Shown here: positions 53,297-62,703 of the stretch, in pieces
Numbering within the stretch: the stretch's first letter is position 1
How the letters are laid out: each line of letters opens with the position of its first letter
From: JAWSVE01 sp050633885
Lineage (GTDB): Bacteria; Pseudomonadota; Gammaproteobacteria; Pseudomonadales; Cellvibrionaceae
Assembly: GCA_050633885.1 (NCBI GenBank)
Contig: JBOEHK010000002.1
Location: 558,001-622,000, forward strand
DNA length: 64,000 bases
Direction of reading: 5' to 3'
Made by a program: the position numbers and the translations under genes
The notes under the pieces: generated by a model
Databases searched by the model: none
The model's input: only the letters and a program-made list of their open reading frames with translations
Told to the model about the DNA's origin: nothing

Positions 53297-54655
53297 TTAT
53301 AGCACGATTAACAAAAGAATAATTCCAGCTGCGCCAATGCCGATATATTTGTCCCAAAAAGTAGGGGACCAATGAGCGGTTAGACTGGTTGGTGACGAAA
53401 GACCTGAAGCGTTTTCTGCTGTAACACGAATAAAATATTCTAATTCCGTATCAATAGAAATTTGAGCAGAATTGGTTGTTGTTGTGATGGTTTTAGCATC
53501 TTTAAAATCGTTTGATAGCGAATACTCGACTTTATAGCTGGAAGCATTTTCAATATTTATCCATGTTGCTTCCAAAGTTGTTTTATTTTTCTTTTTAACC
53601 TTATTTATTTGTACTTGAGCGAGTGTGGCTTCAGTACATATATTAAGGTGTGCAGGCATTCCGATTAATTTGTTTTCATCGATAGCGCTGACTTCGGCTG
53701 AATAGCAACTTACAGATAAATTAGGCCATAGCACTGAAGCCTCATTTGTTTCGCTAACGAATAAAATTTCTTTCTCATTATTCGTATTGCTTAATAATGT
53801 TGTACGATATTTCTTTGCATTGGGTACTTCTTGCCATTCAATGCTAATCTTTTCAAATTGCGGTTGATTGGTTGTGATAAAAACGGGTGGAGGTAATAGC
53901 TTAATAGGTTCCGACGGTGCGGTTCCTTTTTCTGCAGTTAGTCCAAATCCTTGATTTACATCTTGTCCGGAAACCGAGGTGTCGACACCGACTAAGCCTT
54001 CAAGAACTTCCGCTCTAGAGAGATTAACATCTTCTTTATCTGTTGATACTCGAAATTCAGTTCCTCTTACAGCCGCCACTGCGGATGGTGTTTCAATGCT
54101 AAATCGAATGCGATTTCTTCTTTGGGGCACTTGAGTCGTTGCAGCCCCTCGATTTAATCGGACACGCGAATCAACCATGCCTGTGTCACCATTTGCAGAT
54201 AACGCATTTAGATGGAGTTCGCTATTGGCTTCTAACAGCATTACTGTGCCGTCAGCAAATTTTAATGTCGCGTTACTGTCTTCACCAACCGTAATGATTG
54301 TTCCAATTGCCAAGTTATCACCAACACTGGCAGCAGAAAGCTCAGAATTCGAATCAGAAAAATTGACGTTTCCTCGGACATAATTAATGGTGACTGGTTT
54401 TGGAATGGTTTTTAGCCAAGAGATCGGAAATTTAATCACAGTACCCGGTGGGATTTGCCGAGGAAAGTCGACGCCATTTTCTTGACCAATAGTTTGCCAG
54501 CAGTTAGGCCGAGTTGTAAATTGTCGACAAATAGACCACAGGGTATCCCCAGGTCGAAATGCGTATAGCCAATGTTCAGCTGAAGCCTGAGAGCTAAAGC
54601 AAACAAGAATAGGTTGGATAATAAAAAAAAGTAAAAAAAATTTTAAACGCAACAC
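53297..54655 (-). CDS. LysM-FecR domain envelope protein
   Basis: 452 residues from a GTG at 54655 preceded by AGAGGA. A signal peptide ends at ASA. A LysM domain (about 30-85, FRPGDTLWSICRQF), a FecR domain (about 110-215, GTIITVGEDSNATLKFADGT), a fibronectin-like region (about 255-430) and a C-terminal TM helix (IGIGAAGIILLLIVL) follow. FecR/LysM proteins join peptidoglycan sensing to signalling. It sits between the regulator and the CHASE2 kinase, a known gene trio in marine gammaproteobacteria. Confidence 0.88.
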   Translation of the reverse strand: MLRLKFFLLFFIIQPILVCFSSQASAEHWLYAFRPGDTLWSICRQFTTRPNCWQTIGQENGVDFPRQIPPGTVIKFPISWLKTIPKPVTINYVRGNVNFSDSNSELSAASVGDNLAIGTIITVGEDSNATLKFADGTVMLLEANSELHLNALSANGDTGMVDSRVRLNRGAATTQVPQRRNRIRFSIETPSAVAAVRGTEFRVSTDKEDVNLSRAEVLEGLVGVDTSVSGQDVNQGFGLTAEKGTAPSEPIKLLPPPVFITTNQPQFEKISIEWQEVPNAKKYRTTLLSNTNNEKEILFVSETNEASVLWPNLSVSCYSAEVSAIDENKLIGMPAHLNICTEATLAQVQINKVKKKNKTTLEATWINIENASSYKVEYSLSNDFKDAKTITTTTNSAQISIDTELEYFIRVTAENASGLSSPTSLTAHWSPTFWDKYIGIGAAGIILLLIVL

Positions 54656-54711
54656 TGTGTCCTCTTGCGGAAAAAAATAACAGGTGTATCAACTCGGTAT
54701 ATAAAAGCTAA

Positions 54712-55392
54712 TTAAATTTTCTCGAATCGATACCCATGCTGGTAAATAGTTTTAATGCGATAACCCATTTCAGGATTGATTTTTAAAATTCGTCTCACTT
54801 TACTGATATGGCTGTCTACTGTTCTTGTGTTGATAGCGGCACTGATTCCCCAAATCAAGCTCAATAGATATTCCCGAGAAAATAGTCTGCCCTCATGCTG
54901 GAGGAGTAAGCAGGCAAGTTGGTGCTCTTTATCGGTTAATTTAACGGGTTTTCCATCCACTGTGGCTTCACCCGAACCTCGATTGAGACGAATAGTACCG
55001 ACTTCGACGATCTCGTCATCAGCGGGTAAAGCACTTCTTCGTCCCAAAGCAGCGACTCGTGCTGACAGTTCTCCTTGGCGTAGAGGTTTTATCAGGTAGT
55101 CATCGGCGCCATTTTGCAATGCCGAAACTATGTCATTTTCATCATCTCGTTGAGTTGTAAACAAGATCGGGATATTCTTATCGTATTGTTGCCGTACTAC
55201 TTCAAGCACCTCGATACCTGTCGTATCAGGCAGATGCCAATCAAAGATCATGAGATCAAAAGAGTCTTTTGCTAAGGCACTTAGAAGCTCTGCACCAGTA
55301 GGGAAGGCGTGGACATCGTGCTTTTTTTCACCTAGCCAAAGACAAACTAGGTCAGATTGGGCAGAATCATCTTCTAATAATGCGATTTTCAT
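54712..55392 (-). CDS. OmpR-family response regulator
   Basis: 226 residues. The receiver has acidic residues EDD (8-10), the phosphoacceptor Asp in IFDWHLPD (about 51) and the Lys in LIKPL. The C-terminal winged helix (SREYLLSLIWG, NTRTVDSHISKVRR) binds DNA. It is the first gene of the operon with the FecR/LysM protein and the CHASE2 kinase. Confidence 0.94.
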   Translation of the reverse strand: MKIALLEDDSAQSDLVCLWLGEKKHDVHAFPTGAELLSALAKDSFDLMIFDWHLPDTTGIEVLEVVRQQYDKNIPILFTTQRDDENDIVSALQNGADDYLIKPLRQGELSARVAALGRRSALPADDEIVEVGTIRLNRGSGEATVDGKPVKLTDKEHQLACLLLQHEGRLFSREYLLSLIWGISAAINTRTVDSHISKVRRILKINPEMGYRIKTIYQHGYRFEKI

Positions 55393-55721
55393 AGTGATCC
55401 AAATAGTGATAATAGATAGACGGTACTTTTAATCAGCAATCGGAAGCGGTTAAGTTTAGGGCTCTTCGCTTCTTTGTTGGTATTGTAGCGTTTCAAGATT
55501 ATACCAGTGCAGAGCTGTTTTGTTGCATATTCTGGTAGTGAAGCCTAAAGTTCCGCTCAAAAAAAGTGACTAATTAGTTTTGTGGTTAATGGTTGGATTT
55601 GGGCCAAGTTCAGACAAAATAAGCTATTGGCACTTTTTACGTCATCTCAGTGATGCATTGGTGGATAATAAATAGTTCTTAATATATCAATGAATAGCAA
55701 TAAAAGGCGCAAGGTGAATTT
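55393..55721. other. Divergent intergenic region between the response regulator and pilU
   Basis: About 330 bp without a gene. It must carry both promoters. I see no convincing operator or RNA. Confidence 0.4.
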
Positions 55722-56786
55722 ATGATGAAAGGATTGTACAGCATGCTTGAAACCATGGCGGTTATTAAAGCATCTGATTTGTATTTAAATGTCGGGGCGC
55801 CGCCGACATTTAAAGTCAACGGGCAGTTACGTCGAGTCAATGATGTGGCGATGGAGTCGAGTGATATTCGTGATCTTATTATGGACGCTCTCGATGATGA
55901 GCAGAAACAAAAGTTTGAAAAACACCTTGAGCTGGATATTAGTCTACAAATTGAAAATGGTGGTCGGTTTAGATTAAACCTGTACCGACAAAAAGGTGCA
56001 GTGGCTCTGGTTGCTCGGCACATACAAAATGTCATTCCTTCCATTGATGAATTAGCATTGCCGCAACAACTAAAAGCCTTTGCGATGGTAGAGCAAGGTC
56101 TGGTGTTGGTGGTAGGTGCAACTGGTGTTGGTAAATCTTCAACATTGGCGTCGATGATTGACTACCGAAATGAAAACTCCCAAGGGCATATTTTAACGAT
56201 CGAGGATCCCATTGAGTTTGTGCATTATCATAAGCAGTCGTTGATTAGTCAGCGCGAGGTGGGTGTTGATACCGATAGCTATAGAGATGCGCTCAAGTAC
56301 GCGTTAAGAGAATCGCCTAATGTTATCGTCATTGGTGAAATTCGTGATCAAGAGACTGCACAGCAAGCGTTACGTTTTGCGGAAACAGGACATCTTTGTA
56401 TTGCGACGCTTCACGCGTCTTCTGCAAATTTGGCAATTGATCGTTTAGTGAATTTCTTTCCACAAGATTCTCATCACAGAATCTATCGTGATGTGGCGTC
56501 ACATTTGGTTGCCATCATTGCTCAGCGTCTAGCGAAAGGTATTGCCCAACCAAAGGTTCCAGTTGTTGAAATACTACACAATAGTATGCATGTAAAATCT
56601 TTAATAGAGCGCAATGATTTGTCCGAATTAAAAGAAGCAATGGAGAGCAGTGAAAATTGCCAGACCTTTCAGGATTCGTTATTTAATTTGGTTATGGAAA
56701 AAAAGATCACAAAAGAAGAAGCTGTGCGCTTAGCGGATTCGGAAGTTGATTTGTTATTACGCTTTAGAATGGATCATGCGATTTAG
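55722..56786 (+). CDS. pilU: PilT/PilU-type twitching-motility ATPase (PilU-like)
   Basis: 354 residues. Walker A is GATGVGKSST, followed by an Asp box (ILTIEDPIEFVH), Walker B (VIVIGEIRD) and a His box (FAETGHLCIATLHASS). Start, length and the N-terminal ASDLYLNVGAPPTFKVNG are typical of PilU, which helps PilT retract type IV pili. No pilT or other pilus gene is adjacent in the window, so PilU versus PilT is a judgement from length and N terminus. Confidence 0.82.
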   Translation: MMKGLYSMLETMAVIKASDLYLNVGAPPTFKVNGQLRRVNDVAMESSDIRDLIMDALDDEQKQKFEKHLELDISLQIENGGRFRLNLYRQKGAVALVARHIQNVIPSIDELALPQQLKAFAMVEQGLVLVVGATGVGKSSTLASMIDYRNENSQGHILTIEDPIEFVHYHKQSLISQREVGVDTDSYRDALKYALRESPNVIVIGEIRDQETAQQALRFAETGHLCIATLHASSANLAIDRLVNFFPQDSHHRIYRDVASHLVAIIAQRLAKGIAQPKVPVVEILHNSMHVKSLIERNDLSELKEAMESSENCQTFQDSLFNLVMEKKITKEEAVRLADSEVDLLLRFRMDHAI

Positions 56787-57116
56787 TCAAAGGTAAAAAC
56801 TTACACATATTATAAAAATAGAAAAACGAAAATAAAATGGCGACTATTTTTCATTTTAATAGGGTCAAGCATCGTGTTTATTCGTGCCAATGATAAAAAA
56901 TTTAAAATTATTATTCGAAAATCACTTAAGCAATATCATCGCTTACCTGATCGCTAGCGGATATTCTTTCCTCTTCACTTTTAGCAGTGTCATCAATACT
57001 TGTTTTGCCTTTTGAGTTAGCTGCCACGATTTAAAAAACCATTTTGATGACAAATAATTGGTAATAACCAAAATGGTTTTAGGTGTTAGCGCTAATGGAT
57101 AGTGCCGTAAATAAAC
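56787..57116. other. Convergent intergenic region between pilU and the ThDP enzyme
   Basis: 330 bp with no convincing gene. It contains a hairpin (57035-57080) that fits the ThDP gene's terminator. Confidence 0.5.
57035..57080 (-). terminator. Terminator of the ThDP-enzyme gene
   Basis: AAAACCATTTTG (57035-57046) is the perfect complement of CAAAATGGTTTT (57069-57080), giving a 12-bp stem followed on the minus strand by T runs. It lies just past the stop at 57117. Confidence 0.7.
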
Positions 57117-58661
57117 TTAAATAATCGCTTCAATTAATTGAGGGCCTTCGGCTTGCAGAGCGCGTTGCAATTGCATATTAAATTCTTCTGCTGTTGTGGC
57201 GCGAGTAGCATTGACGCCCATTCCTTGAGCAATTTGTTGGAAGTTCAGATCAGGATTTGAAATGTCTAGCATATCAAGCGTTTTTTGAGTTGGACTGTCA
57301 GCTCCAACTCGCATAAGTTCAACTTGTAAAATTTGGTATTTTCGATTGGCGAAAATAATGTTGATGACATTTAAATTTTCACGAGCTTGGGTCCACAATG
57401 ATTGAATGGTGTACATCGCACCACCGTCGCCGTGTAAGCAAATAACTTTTCTATCGGGGCAAGCGATCGCAGCACCGGTGGCAACTGGTAATCCAAAGCC
57501 AATGCTGCCCCCCGTTAACTGCAGCCAGTCATGGCTAGGTATACCTTCTGTTAATCCTGTTGCAGGTGCTCCTGAAGTGGCAGCCTCATCAACGATAATC
57601 GTATTCTCGGGAAGCAAATTCCCTAAAGAAAATCCAATAGATTTTATGTTGAGCTCGCCTGTCATTAAATCGGGTCTTACAATTTCTTGAATTCGAGGAG
57701 CTAATTTATTTGCCCCAACAGCGATAGCTAAGTCTTCGGCGGCAGTAATGACGTCTTCATCAATTGTTGCAAGAATATCGGTCGGGCAACCGTCTGGAAG
57801 AGGAGTGCTCGGTCGGTCAGGATAAGCAAAAAATGCAACAGGTGACTTTGCTCCAATAGTGATGACATGTTGGCAATCTTTAAATTGTGCTTGTGCCATT
57901 TCAACAAAATACGCGACACGATCGAATTTAACATGGCCTGCACCACGAGTGATTCGTCCATTAAACGTTTCGTAGAGAACAGTGGCTCCCGTGGCTTGAG
58001 AGATTTTATCCAGAGCGGTTATTGATGCATTATCATTTGCAGGGCCGCCAACGACAATGATGACATTTGATGTCTCTTTTAAAATTTTTGCAATACTATC
58101 AATGCGATTGCTGTCGACTTTCGGTGGTGGAATCAATGGTAATGGATCGGCACCGCAATTTGTCTCATTCCATGCGCAATTGGCAGGCACAATCAAACTG
58201 GCAATTTTCCCCGCACCTTTCATAGACTCCTGTACTGCCGTAGCACCGTCATTCGCTAAGTCATCGGCCGTTGTTGTTGATTTTGTCCAGTCAGAAAAAG
58301 AGTTGGCTAATCCGTTGACATCCGACGCGAGAGGAGCATCGTACTCAAGATGATAGGTTGCGTGATCTCCAATTAAATTCACCATGGGAGAATGAGCACG
58401 CCGAGCATTATGGATGTTGGCAGTGCCGTTGGCTAAGCCTGGTCCTAGATGAAGTAACGTTGCAGCTGGTTTGCCGGCCATGCGCGCATATCCATCGGCG
58501 GCTCCGGTACATACGCCTTCAAATAAGCCTAAAACAGAACGCATCTTGGGTTCATTTCCGATTGCTCTTACAAAATGCATTTCGGATGTTCCTGGATTGG
58601 TAAAGCAGGTATCTACGCCAGCTTTAACTAATGTTTGAATAATACTTTCTGCACCGTTCAT
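57117..58661 (-). CDS. Thiamine-diphosphate enzyme, acetolactate synthase/benzoylformate decarboxylase-like
   Basis: 514 residues. The N-terminal Pyr domain has the catalytic Glu in LFEGVCTGAADGYARM, and the C-terminal PP domain has the ThDP-binding GDGGAMYTIQSLWTQARENL. Length is short for a biosynthetic acetolactate synthase (about 570) and there is no small subunit gene adjacent, so a decarboxylase or carboligase of the IlvB-like superfamily is more likely. The next gene on the same strand is a GlcD-type oxidase, suggesting 2-oxo/2-hydroxy acid metabolism. Confidence 0.82.
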   Translation of the reverse strand: MNGAESIIQTLVKAGVDTCFTNPGTSEMHFVRAIGNEPKMRSVLGLFEGVCTGAADGYARMAGKPAATLLHLGPGLANGTANIHNARRAHSPMVNLIGDHATYHLEYDAPLASDVNGLANSFSDWTKSTTTADDLANDGATAVQESMKGAGKIASLIVPANCAWNETNCGADPLPLIPPPKVDSNRIDSIAKILKETSNVIIVVGGPANDNASITALDKISQATGATVLYETFNGRITRGAGHVKFDRVAYFVEMAQAQFKDCQHVITIGAKSPVAFFAYPDRPSTPLPDGCPTDILATIDEDVITAAEDLAIAVGANKLAPRIQEIVRPDLMTGELNIKSIGFSLGNLLPENTIIVDEAATSGAPATGLTEGIPSHDWLQLTGGSIGFGLPVATGAAIACPDRKVICLHGDGGAMYTIQSLWTQARENLNVINIIFANRKYQILQVELMRVGADSPTQKTLDMLDISNPDLNFQQIAQGMGVNATRATTAEEFNMQLQRALQAEGPQLIEAII

Positions 58662-59279
58662 AACTTGCTCTCGCTTTGGTCAATAGAGTGATTCATAAAT
58701 AGGTTTAATCATAGGTTCAAAAAATAAAGAGGTGTTTAGTTATTTTTGTTGTTTCACCGCTTGTAAGCGATAGATGACTCTTTATTGTTTGATTGTATGG
58801 TGGTATCTCAATGAATACTTGCCACTAACTGACAGTCTTTAATGTTAAGGACGACAGTGTAAGACAGAATGGGTTGTGTTTCGAGGCTTCAGGAGTGAAA
58901 GTTTGCATGATGTTCAGATAGAAATGTAAGGACATGTAATGGGGTATGGATATAAAAGGTTTATCATTGGATTTTTTAATTTATTATTTTACTACATAGA
59001 TGAAAACTCTGATCATGGTCAATAGATAACGATACATTTATAGGATAAAAAGTGTTTTAATAAATAAAATTATTATTTATTTGAAGCAATAAAAAACAAG
59101 AAATACAACAGCATATATGAATGACTTGGAGCTTTTTCGGGGGATTGAGAGTAAGAACAAGATACGGCTTTAAAGAAAAAAATCGTGAAGGTAATTCCGA
59201 TGACTACAAAACCTAAAAAAACCGCTAAGTTATTTTAGTGGTTTTTTTTAAGCTCAAATATGGTCTAGTATTTTAGAAT
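58662..59279. other. Intergenic region between the ThDP enzyme and the FAD oxidase
   Basis: 618 bp without a credible ORF. It holds a terminator of the oxidase at 59215-59250. The rest, AT-rich, should contain the ThDP gene's promoter. Confidence 0.5.
59215..59250 (-). terminator. Terminator of the FAD oxidase gene
   Basis: ACCGCTAA and TTAGTGGT (one G-T pair) form an 8-bp stem with A and T runs on both sides, about 30 bp past the oxidase stop. Confidence 0.7.
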
Positions 59280-60707
59280 TTAAAAAACACGCCCAGGACT
59301 TAAAATACAATGAGGATCTAGTGCTGCTTTCATTGTTTTCATTAATGCTATTTCGGCTGGTGATCGACTATAAGATAAATATTCTTTTTTAGTCACTCCA
59401 ATACCATGTTCTGCTGACACAGCACCATTTAATTCGCGAATCAATGTATAAATAATATTATCTACAGTATGGTGCATCTCTCGGTTATTCTCGCCTGTGC
59501 GAACCAAGACATGAAGATTTCCGTCGCCGACGTGTCCAAAAATAGCAATGATTGCTTCCGGCCATTCATGGCGTAATCTTTTTTCTACTTCCTCGCCGAA
59601 ATAGGCCATATCGTTGATTGACATACTAACATCATAACTGTGTGTTAAGCCTACACCTCGTGAAATATCGGCAGCTGAATCACGAATCGCCCAAATTCCA
59701 GTCATCTCTTTTTCTGATTGAGATAACACCGCGTCAACAATAAGCTCATTATTAATCGCAGCTTCTAGAGCATTTTCAAATAATTCTTTGTCGGACTCTT
59801 CTGAGGTTCCCATGCTTTCAACCAATACATAAAAATTATGTTCGCTCGGCATGGGGAGCTGAACATAATCTATATGCTCTTCTATCAATTTGTAGGTATT
59901 GTTCCAAAGCACTTCAAACGCTGTTAAATTTCCACCGAGTGAAGCTTGCATGTGCACTAACAATTTTGACACATGTGTAAAATCAGTGACGGCACAAAAT
60001 GCGACAGTTTGTGTGCTAGGTTTTGGGAAAAGTTTTAATGTGGCGCGAGTAATAATACCAAGGGTTCCTTCGGAGCCTATAAATAATTGTTTTAATTCAT
60101 AACCCGAATTATTTTTTCGTAATTTATGAAGTTCATTGATGATAGTTCCATCAGCAAGAACAGCTTCAACGCCAATCACTAACTCGCGAGCCATGCCATA
60201 GCGGATCACTCTATTACCGCCTGCATTAGTCGACAAATTTCCCCCAATAGTACAACTTCCTCTTGCACCTAAATCGAGAGGAAAAAGTAATTGGTGATCA
60301 TCAGCGGTTTCTTGAATAGTTTGTAGTAAAACGCCTGCTTCGACAGTCATTGTGGAGCTATAGGGGTCGATTTCAATAATATTATTCATGCGTTCAAGGG
60401 TGATAGCAATTTCTTGATCCATGGGCGCAGCAGCGGAGACCAATCCGGTCATTCCGCCCTGTGGTGTAATAGGAAGCTTATTTTCATTACAATAGGCCAA
60501 AATTTGAGAAACTTGCTCCGTCGTCGTTGGTCGCAACAAAATTCGCGGACGTATTTTTCTCGCGCCCATAATATCTTTATAATTCTTCTCATCGATATGA
60601 TCGCCTTCACGGTAACCTTTATTGCCTACAATAGATTTTAGCGGTGCTAAGATATCTTCATTCATGATTGAGTCTTTTAATCCGTTTGTTTGTTGTGAAA
60701 GTTTCAC
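59280..60707 (-). CDS. FAD-linked 2-hydroxyacid oxidase (GlcD/D-lactate dehydrogenase type)
   Basis: 475 residues from 60707. A start at residue 15 (MNEDILAPLK) is also possible. The PCMH-type FAD domain has ITPQGGMTGLVSAA and GARGSCTIGGNLSTNAGG. The C-terminal domain has GHVGDGNLHVLV and SAEHGIG. These are signatures of GlcD/DLD enzymes that oxidise 2-hydroxyacids such as D-lactate or glycolate, passing electrons to the chain. No glcE/glcF genes are nearby, which favours a stand-alone dehydrogenase. Confidence 0.9.
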   Translation of the reverse strand: MKLSQQTNGLKDSIMNEDILAPLKSIVGNKGYREGDHIDEKNYKDIMGARKIRPRILLRPTTTEQVSQILAYCNENKLPITPQGGMTGLVSAAAPMDQEIAITLERMNNIIEIDPYSSTMTVEAGVLLQTIQETADDHQLLFPLDLGARGSCTIGGNLSTNAGGNRVIRYGMARELVIGVEAVLADGTIINELHKLRKNNSGYELKQLFIGSEGTLGIITRATLKLFPKPSTQTVAFCAVTDFTHVSKLLVHMQASLGGNLTAFEVLWNNTYKLIEEHIDYVQLPMPSEHNFYVLVESMGTSEESDKELFENALEAAINNELIVDAVLSQSEKEMTGIWAIRDSAADISRGVGLTHSYDVSMSINDMAYFGEEVEKRLRHEWPEAIIAIFGHVGDGNLHVLVRTGENNREMHHTVDNIIYTLIRELNGAVSAEHGIGVTKKEYLSYSRSPAEIALMKTMKAALDPHCILSPGRVF

Positions 60708-60912
60708 ATCATAGATGACTGTTGCTGAAACAGTATAAATAATAAGTTGCCGTGAATTCTATACGAAGTCTTTATTATCTCACAAACGTTAAAGTCAGTT
60801 TATGACTTTAATTTAATAATCTTTGTTGAATGTCGTATATGGTTGTTAAACTGTGCGAGTATTTATGTGAAAGTAAAGAAATTACAGCGGTTAGAAAAGA
60901 AAAAGAGAGACG

Positions 60913-61458
60913 GTGATGATAGATAATACAATCTGGGTCGAAAAAGATAGTTATCATACCGCGATTATTGTTTCTCGGTCGCAGATTGAAGCTTATTGTC
61001 CTCAATTTTTTCCAAACGTTTTAACTTCGTTTTCGGATAAATCTTATATTCGCTTTGGTTGGGGTGATAGAGATTATTACGGGGCAAGCAAGAAAAATTT
61101 TTATAAGTTATTCAAAGCCTTAATTTTACCGACTCGAGCGGTGATGGAGGTGTCAGGGTTTTCATCAGTTGAAGAGGCTGGGGATTGGATCGTTTCTATT
61201 AATGGAAACGAAATTGATCATTCAAAGTTACTAAGTAGTATACAAAAATATTTTTATACAAATAAAAAATTTGATGTGGAGTTGTTGAGAAAGGAGAGTG
61301 ATGGCTGTTGGTATTATCGAGCAAAAGGAATTTATTTTATATTTTCAAATTGCAACAATTGGACAGCAAAGATACTGAAGAGATCGGGATTGTCTGTCCA
61401 TTATTGGTATGCTTTTTTGTCGCCGCTAGTGATGCGGCAATTAGTTTCCAAAAAATAA
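60913..61458 (+). CDS. DUF2459-family protein
   Basis: 181 residues without a signal peptide in this reading. Family hallmarks are WVEKDSYHTAIIV near the start, IRFGWGDRDYYGAS and the C-terminal CNNWTAKILKRSG, which look like a papain-fold Cys-His pattern. The function of DUF2459 is not established. The neighbour at 59280-60707 is divergent. Confidence 0.75.
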   Translation: MMIDNTIWVEKDSYHTAIIVSRSQIEAYCPQFFPNVLTSFSDKSYIRFGWGDRDYYGASKKNFYKLFKALILPTRAVMEVSGFSSVEEAGDWIVSINGNEIDHSKLLSSIQKYFYTNKKFDVELLRKESDGCWYYRAKGIYFIFSNCNNWTAKILKRSGLSVHYWYAFLSPLVMRQLVSKK

Positions 61459-61488
61459 ATTGCTATTCCTGTATTTATTCTTAAATGT

Positions 61489-61929
61489 TTACATCAATTT
61501 TTTTCCTTCGTTGTCTGTAACAGAAACATCTACATTTATTCCGCTTCGAACACTTTGAGTGACCACGCAAAAATCTTCGAATTGATTCAGTGCTTTTTCT
61601 ATATTGGGAAGCCGGTCAACATTGTCGTCTAATTGCAACTTCACGCTAATATTAGTAATGCGTAATCGTTTATTAACTCGTTCAACGGATCCTTCAATAG
61701 TTGCACTGATTTCTCCCGGATCATCACCGTATTTTCTTGAAGCAAAAAGTAAGCTGGCGGCAAGGCAATTACCGACAGAGGCAGCAAGCATTTGAGAAGG
61801 ATTTGGCCCTTCTCCGCCGCCTAATGGCTCAGGTTCATCAGTCATAAAGTTTCCAAATTCACCGAAGTCGATTTGAAATAAATAATTCTCTAACAATTTT
61901 ATATTGAGGCTAAACTTTTCATTTTTCAT
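61489..61929 (-). CDS. OsmC/Ohr-family protein
   Basis: 146 residues. The catalytic-type Cys is in SVGNCLAASLL and the second in DFCVVTQSVRSG, the OsmC pair used in peroxide reduction. GGGEGPNPSQMLAAS is also typical. The protein should act as a thiol-dependent peroxidase. It lies 70 bp downstream of the LysE exporter gene. Confidence 0.88.
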   Translation of the reverse strand: MKNEKFSLNIKLLENYLFQIDFGEFGNFMTDEPEPLGGGEGPNPSQMLAASVGNCLAASLLFASRKYGDDPGEISATIEGSVERVNKRLRITNISVKLQLDDNVDRLPNIEKALNQFEDFCVVTQSVRSGINVDVSVTDNEGKKLM

Positions 61930-61999
61930 AGCTATATAACCCAGTAGTAATAAGATGCGATCTCTAATTGTGGTTTAGCTCCATTGATTTTACAATGAT

Positions 62000-62674
62000 C
62001 TACATCATCCAAATAGAAGCTATCGTATACAGACACATAAGACTTAGTATAGTTGCCATGAAAAATCTAAATGATCCGTTGTGAAGTCGATTGCGTAGTT
62101 TTGATCCAGAAAAAGTCCAGATAGATATACAGATGATATTGACGAAGCAAAAAACCGTGCAGAAAATTAATAGCGACCTACCAAAAGAAATGTTTTCCAT
62201 TGAATCAGGAATGAACAATGACACGCCCACAATCGCCATAAGCCAAGCTTTTGGATTAGAGAATTGAAAGCTTGTCGATTGTAAAAAGCTCATTGGCTTG
62301 CTGTTATAATATTTGTTATTAGAGTCGCTGTAAGAATTATGTTCCTCAATAGATTGATTGCTTCTAAAAACTGCTGTATTCAAATTCCAAGTTAAATATA
62401 TTAGATAAGTAGAGCCTGTTATATTTAATAATAAACGGGCATACGGAATAGAGAGGAGCCATTGGCCGACCCCTAATGCACACAAAATTAATATAATAGT
62501 AAATCCAGTTGGAACTCCCAGCATGTGAGGGATTGTTCGCTTAAATCCGAAACTTAAGCCAGAAGTGGCTAACAATAAGTTGTTGGGTCCTGGAGTTATG
62601 GATGACACAAAAGAAAAGGCTGATAATGCAATGATGCTATCAAGTAAGGAGTTGTATACAGTAAGACTGTTCAT
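62000..62674 (-). CDS. LysE/RhtB-family amino-acid exporter
   Basis: 224 residues with about six TM helices and the family start ITPGPNNLLLATSGLSFG. LysE/RhtB proteins export amino acids or related metabolites. It follows the PhzF gene by 29 bp on the same strand, and together they are divergent from a MocR regulator, suggesting a regulated detoxification or export pair. Confidence 0.92.
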   Translation of the reverse strand: MNSLTVYNSLLDSIIALSAFSFVSSITPGPNNLLLATSGLSFGFKRTIPHMLGVPTGFTIILILCALGVGQWLLSIPYARLLLNITGSTYLIYLTWNLNTAVFRSNQSIEEHNSYSDSNNKYYNSKPMSFLQSTSFQFSNPKAWLMAIVGVSLFIPDSMENISFGRSLLIFCTVFCFVNIICISIWTFSGSKLRNRLHNGSFRFFMATILSLMCLYTIASIWMM

Positions 62675-62703
62675 TACAGGCTCTTTAATATAAGAGGTTA
62701 ACG

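Noticed and set aside
56890..57016. Short ORF (about 41 residues) downstream of pilU
   Set aside because: It has no ribosome binding site and lies in an AT-rich convergent intergenic region, so a chance frame is likely.
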